A stretch of DNA of 17,444 nt from Planctomycetota bacterium (GTDB lineage: Bacteria > Planctomycetota > Planctomycetia > Gemmatales > Gemmataceae), in assembly GCA_016200155.1 (NCBI GenBank), contig JACQFG010000087.1:1-17444 (forward strand), read 5' to 3'. The notes under the pieces are model-generated. The model ran no database searches and was not told where the DNA came from. It saw nothing but the letters and a program-made list of their open reading frames with translations. Positions 1 to 7,200 of the stretch are shown here, one piece after another (the stretch's first letter is position 1; each line of letters opens with the position of its first letter). Made by a program: the position numbers and the translations under genes.

Positions 1-1379
1 CCGCGTGTGGCAAAGCGATGCAACTGCCGGATAACGCGGCGGGCAAGAAGGTCGCGTGTCCGACGTGCAAGCAGCCGTTCATGGTGCCTGCCGCCGGGGC
101 GCCTGCTGCCGCTGTGGCCGCCACGCCCAGTTCGCCGTCGATCAACCTTGGCGATGCCGCCAACGGGGCTGCGAGACCACCGACGCCCAAAAACTGTCCC
201 GCCTGCCAGTCGCCGCTGAATGAGGGCGCCGTCGCCTGCATGGACTGCGGCTTCATGCTCCAGGCCGACACCGGGCCCGCGGAACCAGAAGGCCCGCCGA
301 ACCTGTGCGCCAACCCGGCCTGCGGCGTCGCCAACCCGCCCGGCGAACGCAACTGCGCCCGCTGCGGCAATCCGCCGCCGATCGCCGGCGGCACGTTGCT
401 CCATGGCCGATATCGTCTCGAAAAGCTGCTCAAGATGGGCGGCTTCGGCGCGGTCTATCGCGGCGTCGATACCAAGCAGGCCGACCGCGCCGTTGCCATC
501 AAGGACATGATCGGCAACGACCCGCAGGAGTTCGCCATCCGCCTCAACTTCTTCCGCCGCGAGGCCGAGATTCTGAGAGCGCTCGAAACGGTGCCGATCG
601 TGCCGCGCGTTTACGACTTCATTCATCAGGGGCAGACCGCCCACCTCGTGATGGAATTTATCCGCGGTAAGGACTTGCTCGACATCATGGAGGCGAACGC
701 CAACAAGCCGTTCCCGGTGCCGCTCGTCGTGGAGTGGGGCAAGGCGATCTGCGATGTGCTGCAGACGATGCACAACCAGTCGCCGCCGCTCATTCATCGC
801 GATTTGAAGCCCGACAACATCATGCTGCTGGAGGATCAGAAATCGATCAAGATGATCGACTTCGGCACCGCCCGCGACCTGGGCCGAACCGCGAAAGAAC
901 GCGCCGCCGGCAAGACGCGCGTCTACACCGAAGGCTATGCCCCGCCGGAGCAGATCGTCGGCAAACCCGAGGCTCGCAGCGATCTCTTCGCCCTCGCCGC
1001 GACGCTGTATCACCTCGTCACCGGCAAGGCGCCCGAAGGCTTCTACACCGCCAAGGAGATCGAGACGCAACTGGCCGACCCGAAGTCGACGATTCCGCCG
1101 TCCTACAAGTGGTTCTACGAGCTGATCCGCATCAACCTTTCCGAGGACGTGAACGACCGCTACTTCTCGGCGAAAGAGATCAAGGCCGACCTTGCCGCGG
1201 GAAAGGTGACGAAGGAATCGCCGTGCGCGAAGTGCAAGACGATGAACAGCGTGCGGACGCCGTTCTGCTCGAAGTGCGCGGAGCCGCTGACCGACCCGAC
1301 AGCCCCGTGCGTGATGTGCGGCAAGTACAACCGGATGGGCGGGCGGTTTTGCATTTACTGCGGCAATCGATTGCGATGA
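1..1379 (+). CDS. Zinc-ribbon Ser/Thr protein kinase (5' end outside window)
   Basis: Phosphorylates Ser/Thr of cytoplasmic targets; no membrane helix is visible. The frame is open to the window edge: codons before the ATG at 18 read A-C-G-K-A and complete a zinc knuckle with C14/C17 (numbering from that ATG), so the true start lies upstream. Domains: MJ0042-like ribbon (to ~22); ribbons C60/C63/C74/C77 and C97/C102/C113/C116; kinase ~129-395; C-terminal double zinc ribbon C403/C406/C417/C420 and C431/C434/C445/C448. The kinase looks active: glycine-rich loop 139-147 (KMGGFGAVY), K162, HRD 260-262 with K264 and N267, DFG 281-283, APPE 308-311. The next gene encodes a PP2C phosphatase with a matching ribbon, suggesting a writer/eraser pair. 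Five zinc sites around one kinase suggest target or partner binding (inference). Kinase assignment is secure; substrates are unknown. Confidence 0.95.
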   Translation, partial: ACGKAMQLPDNAAGKKVACPTCKQPFMVPAAGAPAAAVAATPSSPSINLGDAANGAARPPTPKNCPACQSPLNEGAVACMDCGFMLQADTGPAEPEGPPNLCANPACGVANPPGERNCARCGNPPPIAGGTLLHGRYRLEKLLKMGGFGAVYRGVDTKQADRAVAIKDMIGNDPQEFAIRLNFFRREAEILRALETVPIVPRVYDFIHQGQTAHLVMEFIRGKDLLDIMEANANKPFPVPLVVEWGKAICDVLQTMHNQSPPLIHRDLKPDNIMLLEDQKSIKMIDFGTARDLGRTAKERAAGKTRVYTEGYAPPEQIVGKPEARSDLFALAATLYHLVTGKAPEGFYTAKEIETQLADPKSTIPPSYKWFYELIRINLSEDVNDRYFSAKEIKADLAAGKVTKESPCAKCKTMNSVRTPFCSKCAEPLTDPTAPCVMCGKYNRMGGRFCIYCGNRLR

Positions 1380-1395
1380 CAATAGCGGTTTACGT

Positions 1396-1427
1396 TTAGC
1401 ATTCGCATGACGCCATGCGAACGCTAA
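1396..1427. repeat. Imperfect palindrome between kinase and phosphatase genes
   Basis: The arms TTAGCATTCGCAT and ATGCGAACGCTAA pair at 12 of 13 positions around a 6-nt loop. It lies 17 nt after the kinase stop in the 109-bp gap. No T-run follows, so it is either a hairpin that weakens read-through or protects the mRNA end, or a dispersed intergenic repeat. I see no other copy in this window. Confidence 0.5.
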
Positions 1428-1488
1428 GCCGAAAGCGGCAGTTAACCTACCCAGCGCGAACAACGATCGGAAACATTCGGACCCAATC

Positions 1489-3630
1489 ATGAGTGAATCG
1501 AAGTCAAGCAAGGGCGGCAGTCTGTGGGCGCGGCTCTTCGGCGCCCAGCCGGAGACCGAGGAGGCGCCTGCCGAGGCGCCGGTGAAGGAAGAGCCGGCCG
1601 TGATCGCGGAAGCGCCGGTTGCGCCGCCACCGGTGAGCAACGGGACGCCGGAACCCGCGGTCGTCGAACCGCCGCCGCCGCCGACCTACGTCATTCCGGC
1701 CGTCGAAACCGCGCCGGTTGTTGAGGCGCCGCCGGTCGTCGAAGCACCGTCTCCCGTCGTCGAGGAGCCGGCGCTGCCGCAACCCTGTCAAGCCTGCGGC
1801 ACACCGCGCAAGGACGGGGCCGCCTACTGCGACGATTGTGGCTGGATGTTCCCCGCCGGCGGCGCGATTCCCACTTCGGTTGCTCCCTCTCTCCAGGGTT
1901 CTGTCATGCCTGCGAACACGATGACCCGTTTGCAAAACCGCTTCGAAGTCGGCGAGCTGATGTGCGATCGCCAGGGAGTGCGGCGCAATCGCGGCACCGA
2001 TTCGACCACTGGACATCCGGTGGTGATCGTGTCGGCGGCGATGCCCGAAGCCGTCGTTGCCGAGGCCGTGCCGGTCGCCGTGGAAGACGAGATCATGCCG
2101 GGTTTCGACGACGACGTGCCGGTCGCGATGGCGATTGCCGTGGGCGGCGATCCCTGGCCGAGCATCGCCTGGGAAAAAGGGCTGCTCGAAAAAGCGAATA
2201 GCCCCGCGTTGCCGAATGTCGTCAGCCATTTCACGGAAGGGGACACGGAATACCTGGTCCTCGAATGGCCGCTCGGTCTGCCGCTCTGGGACGCGTGGGA
2301 CGAACCGGAGAACGACGCCGCAATCCGCTACGGCTGGTTGCAGAAGATCGCCGCGGGTCTGCAGGCCCTGCACGCCGGCGGAGCGATCTACGAGGGGATC
2401 CGGCCCGACGTGATCGTGATCGGCGCGGGCAGCGAGCCGCGCATCACCGATCTGTCCGACGTGCTCCCGGTGCCGCTGCCGCCCAACCCGCCGATCAAGG
2501 CGACGCTGTACACCGCTCCCGAACTCGTGATGTCGCCCAACACCGCCGACGCCCGCTCCGACCTCTACAGCTTCGGCGCCTTGATGTACTCGCTGGAATA
2601 TCTGCACCATCCGCTCGAAGAGAAGGATTTCGAGAAACAGTACACGCCGTTGCAGATCACCGAGCGTTTTCCCGACGTGCATCCGCTCTTCCTGCGGCTC
2701 ATCAACAAGACGTTCGTGCGCGACATCTTCTCGCGCTTCCCGACCGACGAGATGACCAAGGTCGACCCGTCGGGCTGCGCGGAGCTGATCCGCACCCTCG
2801 CCGTCTGTGCCCGCGCCTTCGACGATGTCCGCCTCGACATCTCCTGCTGGACGACCACCGGCATGGTCCGCACCGGCAACGAGGACGCCTTCACCGTGCT
2901 GCACGGCACCGACTCGCGCCAGGATGACCTCAACGAATATGCCATGATCCTCCTTTGCGACGGCATGGGCGGCTACGAGGCCGGCGAACTCGCGGCGGCC
3001 ATGGCCATCAACGAGATGCGCAAGTACCTCCTGGCCCAGCCGATCTTCGCCTCCCTCACCGGCGGTTCGCCTCCCAAGGATCCGGTCGATCCCAAGAAGT
3101 TACAAGAAGTTCTGCGCGACGCCCTCAAGCACGCCAACAAGGAAGTCTTCACCGCTTCGCGCACCCCCGGCAAGGGCAAGCGCGGCATGGGCTGCACCGC
3201 GGAAGCCGTCTACGTCGATTCGCGCAACGTCATCGCCGGCCACGTCGGCGATAGCCGGGTCTACCACGTCCATCGCGGCCGGCTCAACCAGTTGACCCGC
3301 GATCAGACCCTCGTCAACCGCCTGGTCGAGCTGGGCCAGTTGACGGCCCAGGAAGCCGAGGACCACCCGCGCAAGAACGAGCTGCAGCAAGCCATCGGCG
3401 GCCAGCCCGACGTCGTCCCCGGAACGTATTGCGGCAAGCTCATGCGCGGCGACTGGGTCCTCGTCTGCTCCGACGGCTTGACCAATCACATCTCGAACAA
3501 GGAGCTGGAGACGATGCTGACCCGCGAAGCCGCCAACTCCGCCGAAGACGCGGCGCGCCGGCTGCTCAACCTCGTTAATTTGCGCGGGGCGACCGACAAC
3601 GCCACCATCGTCGTGGTGCGCGCGAGCTAG
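1489..3630 (+). CDS. Zinc ribbon-pseudokinase-PP2C phosphatase fusion protein
   Basis: Metal-dependent Ser/Thr phosphatase of 713 residues, cytoplasmic (no signal or membrane helix). Order: basic N-terminus, Pro/Ala/Glu-rich disordered stretch ~20-98, zinc ribbon C100/C103/C114/C117, kinase-like domain ~150-440, PP2C ~449-713. PP2C metal and phosphate motifs are present: NED 464-466, DGMGG 491-495, GHVGDSR 584-590, SDG 661-663, TDN 702-704. The kinase-like part keeps the fold's late signature (APEL 343-346, then ARSDLYSFG) but lacks catalytic residues: the HRD region reads YEGIRPD (301-307), DFG reads DLS (321-323), and no glycine loop or VAIK lysine is evident. I read it as a pseudokinase. 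The ribbon resembles that in the kinase 109 bp upstream. No strong Shine-Dalgarno precedes the ATG; the Lys/Ser-rich start looks natural. The phosphatase call is secure, the regulatory role of the pseudokinase is inferred. Confidence 0.93.
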   Translation: MSESKSSKGGSLWARLFGAQPETEEAPAEAPVKEEPAVIAEAPVAPPPVSNGTPEPAVVEPPPPPTYVIPAVETAPVVEAPPVVEAPSPVVEEPALPQPCQACGTPRKDGAAYCDDCGWMFPAGGAIPTSVAPSLQGSVMPANTMTRLQNRFEVGELMCDRQGVRRNRGTDSTTGHPVVIVSAAMPEAVVAEAVPVAVEDEIMPGFDDDVPVAMAIAVGGDPWPSIAWEKGLLEKANSPALPNVVSHFTEGDTEYLVLEWPLGLPLWDAWDEPENDAAIRYGWLQKIAAGLQALHAGGAIYEGIRPDVIVIGAGSEPRITDLSDVLPVPLPPNPPIKATLYTAPELVMSPNTADARSDLYSFGALMYSLEYLHHPLEEKDFEKQYTPLQITERFPDVHPLFLRLINKTFVRDIFSRFPTDEMTKVDPSGCAELIRTLAVCARAFDDVRLDISCWTTTGMVRTGNEDAFTVLHGTDSRQDDLNEYAMILLCDGMGGYEAGELAAAMAINEMRKYLLAQPIFASLTGGSPPKDPVDPKKLQEVLRDALKHANKEVFTASRTPGKGKRGMGCTAEAVYVDSRNVIAGHVGDSRVYHVHRGRLNQLTRDQTLVNRLVELGQLTAQEAEDHPRKNELQQAIGGQPDVVPGTYCGKLMRGDWVLVCSDGLTNHISNKELETMLTREAANSAEDAARRLLNLVNLRGATDNATIVVVRAS

Positions 3631-3636
3631 GCAAAT

Positions 3637-3703
3637 CACAAAATCATGTAACACAAAATCATGGCCAATGAGTTCATGATTTTGTGCGCCATGATTTTGT
3701 GTT
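3637..3703. repeat. Four copies of a 12-bp repeat, two direct and two inverted
   Basis: CACAAAATCATG occurs at 3637-3648 and 3652-3663, and its exact reverse complement at 3675-3686 and 3690-3701. The inner pair extends to perfect 15-bp arms (3650-3664 and 3689-3703, AACACAAAATCATGG) around a 24-nt loop. The AT-rich block contrasts with the GC-rich surroundings and begins just after the PP2C stop. It fits a dispersed intergenic repeat or a transcript-end hairpin. A reading frame crosses it (from 3661) but is probably not translated, because the following gene has a better start at 3793. Confidence 0.8.
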
Positions 3704-3782
3704 GCACCGCGCGTTTCCTGCTTGGATTCCATTCAATAAACCGCTACAGTAATCCGCAGCCAATCTCGTCGAAACGTTCTTC

Positions 3783-3786
3783 GGAG
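3783..3786 (+). promoter_or_regulatory. Ribosome binding site deciding the start at 3793
   Basis: GGAG sits 6 nt before the ATG at 3793. This favours that start over the upstream in-frame ATG at 3661, which lies inside the 12-bp repeat cluster. Confidence 0.55.
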
Positions 3787-3792
3787 CTTGCT

Positions 3793-4233
3793 ATGCGCTT
3801 TGTCGTGTTGCTCTTCGGACTATTGGGCGTCGCGCTCACCGGCATTGTCGGCGCCATGTTCCTGTTGTTTCTGAAAGTCTTCCTGACATCCCTCGCCGAC
3901 AACGGCATCGACAAGCTCGTCAAGGAGAATTCCGGTTTCGACGTCGCGGATTTCATCTACACGTCGCCGACGGGCCTCCCGAATCGCGAAGCCGGCTTGC
4001 TGCTGCTGATCGCGGCCGGGCTGGCGTTCCTGGGCACCGTGCTGTCCTTCGCGCGGTGCGGCTGGCAAGGGGCCTTGCTCCTGGTCATTCCGTTCATCTG
4101 CTCGACGATCACCAATCCGGTGACCGCGCCGTTTACCGCCCCGCTCTTGCTCGCCGGCATGGCGAGCTTTCTCGTCTTCCCCCGGCCGATCAACCCGCCC
4201 AAGCCGGCCGACGCCGACGAAGACGATGATTGA
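3793..4233 (+). CDS. Small membrane protein of unknown function, about four helices
   Basis: I do not recognise the family. The protein has 146 residues from the ATG at 3793. Hydrophobic segments lie at about 2-27, 68-89, 96-113 and 117-131. A polar loop (~33-66) falls between helices 1 and 2, and a short acidic tail (ADADEDDD) ends the protein. The even helix count would put both ends on one side. The frame is open back to 3661, but that extension reads through the repeat cluster and lacks a ribosome site, so I reject it. The stop lies 65 bp before the mosaic membrane protein, so co-transcription is possible. It may be a membrane partner of the kinase/phosphatase or mosaic proteins, on position alone. 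Confidence 0.75.
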   Translation: MRFVVLLFGLLGVALTGIVGAMFLLFLKVFLTSLADNGIDKLVKENSGFDVADFIYTSPTGLPNREAGLLLLIAAGLAFLGTVLSFARCGWQGALLLVIPFICSTITNPVTAPFTAPLLLAGMASFLVFPRPINPPKPADADEDDD

Positions 4234-4285
4234 ATCCCACGTTCACGCCCCTTTCGCGCGTCGTGATCAAGTTGGTCCTCTTGGC

Positions 4286-4289
4286 AAGG
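4286..4289 (+). promoter_or_regulatory. Ribosome binding site deciding the start at 4299
   Basis: AAGG lies 9 nt before the ATG at 4299. It supports starting the mosaic protein at MAIVSCPEC, directly before its first zinc ribbon, and not at the TTG at 4230 that overlaps the previous stop codon. Confidence 0.5.
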
Positions 4290-4298
4290 TATCGCTCC

Positions 4299-7200
4299 AT
4301 GGCTATCGTCAGTTGTCCCGAATGCGGCAAGAAACTGAAAGTTGCCGATATGTCCATCGGCAAGAAGGTGAAGGGCCCGTGCGGCCACGTATTCGTCGCC
4401 GAGGCTGAGGCTGCCGCGCCGGCGAAGGCTGCTGCGCCGGCCGCCGCCTCCGACAAGGTGATGGTGGCGTGCACCGAGTGCGGCGCCAAGCTGAAGGTGG
4501 CGGGCACGTCGCTGGGCAAGAAGATGAAGTGCCCGAAGTGCACCGGCGTCTTCGTTGCCCGTGCGGACGAGCCGGCGCCTCCCGTCAAGAAGGCCGCGCC
4601 GCCTGCCGAACCGGAGCTGGACGAGGACGACGCGCCCAGGCCCAAGGGCAAGCCGAAGGCCGTCAACGACGACGACATGGAGGACCTCTTTGGCTTCGCG
4701 GAAAAGGACGCCGCCCGCGCACCCGAGGACGATAACCTGTTCACCGATGAGGACGAGGTCAAGCCCAAGGGCAAGGCCAAGGCGGCGCCGAAGTGGCAGG
4801 CCGACGAGGAAGAGGAAGACCCGCGCGCGCAGGCGCAGGCCGCCATGGGCTGGAGCGCCGATGACGACGACGAACCCAAGAAAAAGGGCAAGGCAGGCAA
4901 GAAGGCCGCCGCGTTCGACGATGACGACGAGCCGAAGCCGAAATCGAAGTACGCTGCCAAGAAGGCCGGCAAAGCCGCGCGGGACGACGACGAGGACGAG
5001 GACGAGGATGCCGACGCCAAGCCGGTCTACCCGCGCCGCAGGCTGCTGAACGTCTTTGTGTTATTGTTGTTGATCGGTTACATCACCTTCTTCTCGCTGA
5101 TGTTCTTGCGTGTCCTTCCGGATCTCGGCCTGGGGACCGACAAGCCCGATGACAAGAAAATAATCGTCACGCAGGATGATGACGGCGTCGCCGCCCGCCA
5201 GAAGGACGAGAAGGAGTGGCTAGCGAAGTTGAAGGCAAAGGAGCCCAAGGAGCCCAAAGGCGTCGTCGTGCATTTGGAAAAACACGCCCCGGCGGTCGCG
5301 GGCCTCGCGTTCGCGCCCGTGAAGCCAAGCGTGGCCTCGGTGGCGCTCGCCAATGAAAAGGAAGGCGTCAAGATCTGGGATCTCGAGACCCAGAAGGCGG
5401 TCCTCACCATCCCGGTCAAGGTCACGGACGATTGGCCCATGCTGCAATTCTCGCCGGCCGGCGATTTCCTCGCCCTGGCCAGCCCGGCCGACAAGATGCT
5501 CAAGGTCTGGAACGTCGCCGATGGCAAGGAAGCGCTGTCCGTCGCGCTGGAAAAACCGCCGGGCACCCTGGCCTTCTCGACGGACGGCAAGAACCTGATG
5601 GTCGTCATCGGCGGCGCTGGCTACGGCGGCGCCGACGTGGCCGTCTGGACCGTTGCCGGCTGGAAGAAGGAAAAAACCTTCAATGCCGAGACCACGCCGA
5701 ACGTCGATTACCTGCTCGCGCCTCATGGCAGCCGCCTTGTCGAAATCAACGGCGCCGCCATCAAAGTCATGGAGATCCGCGCGTTTCAAATGGGCGTCCC
5801 GGCCATGTCGGTCAAGAACGAGAAATCCTACAAGGTCAGCGGCGCCGCGGTCTCGCCGGATGGCAAGTATCTCGGGTTCACCGCGCCCGGCGCCGACGGG
5901 GCGATCAAGGTCGTCGTGCTGAACGTCGATTCGGGCGATACAACCGTCCTGGCCGAGGAAAAGCTCGCCATCCTGCGCGTGCAGTTCACGCCCGACAGCA
6001 AGTATCTCGCCTATGCCACCCATGTCGGCGACGGCCAGTTCCATCTCTACGACATCGCTACCAAGAAGAAGCAAACGTTCGAGCCGGGCCTGTCGCGCGC
6101 CCTGGCGTTCTCGCCGGGCCAGGTCTTCGTCGCTCGCGCCGCCGGCGATGCGATCCAGGTGACCGCGTTCGACGAGCTGCTCTCCGGCGCGACCAAGATC
6201 GAGGACAAGTCGTCTCCGAAGGTGACGCCCCCCGACAACAAGGCGGAGGCAGCCAAGCTCGAGGGGACCTGGATCGTCGAGTCCGTCGAATCCGAAGGCA
6301 AGGCAGCCGGACCCGCCAAGATGGACAAACTCACCTTCGCCGACGGCAAGGTCAACGGCCCCGATATCAAGGATGCCCCCTACACCGTCGACGCCGGCAA
6401 GGAGCCGCACTGGCTTGATGTCGCCCTCGATGCCGATCGCACCTTGCGCGGCATCTACAACCTCGAGGGTGACACCCTCCGCTGGTGCGTCGCCGATCTC
6501 GATCCCAAGAGCACGCGACCCAAGGCCTTCGACAAGAAGGACGGCCTGCAGATCGTGCTGAAACGCGCCAAGAAGGACACCACGGAGACCAAGAAGGACT
6601 CGCTCGACGGCGCCTGGATCGTCGAGTCGGCCGTCGACAGCGGCAAGCCGGACGACAAGATGAAAGGCACGAAGCTGACCTTTGCCGGCGGCGTCCTCAA
6701 GGGATTGATCCCTGTCGATGTTCCCTACAAGTTGAACGCCGGCAAGGATCCCGCCTGGATCGACCTTGCCGTCCCCGCCGGCCCCGACAAGACGGACAAC
6801 GTTCCCGGCATCTTCAAGATCGACGGCGACAAGTTGTGGGTATGCCTGCCGGGAGGCCCCACGGCGCCGCGGCCGAAAAGTTTCGATGAGAAGGAGACGT
6901 CGCTGCTCGTGCTCCGCCGGGCCGGCAAGACCGATACCGCCCCGCCCAAGGCGCCCAGCGACATCAATCTCAAGATCATCGCCCTGGGCATCCACGAGTT
7001 CGCCGATGCCAACAAACCAACAAACCGACTTCCCCCCGCAGCCAGCAGCAAAAAGGGCGATCTGGAATACAAACCTCTCCTGAGCTGGCGTGTCGCGATT
7101 CTGCCGTACATCAATGAGAAAGACCTCTTCAAGGAATTCGATCTCGACAAGCCGTGGGACGATCCGCACAACATGAAGCTCATCGCCAAGATGCCGAAAG

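Noticed and set aside
1504..2904. 466-codon minus-strand frame opposite the phosphatase
   Set aside because: Arg/His-rich shadow of a gene with clear PP2C motifs.
3637..3703. CRISPR-like repeat array
   Set aside because: Units are 12 bp, two are inverted, spacers are 3-11 nt, and no cas gene is present.
3661..3792. N-terminal extension of the small membrane protein
   Set aside because: It translates the inverted 12-bp repeats, and a ribosome site supports the ATG at 3793.
4740..5030. Acidic/Lys-rich stretch as a sign of frameshift in the mosaic gene
   Set aside because: The frame stays open, and similar charged linkers between zinc ribbons and a membrane helix are usual in planctomycete proteins.
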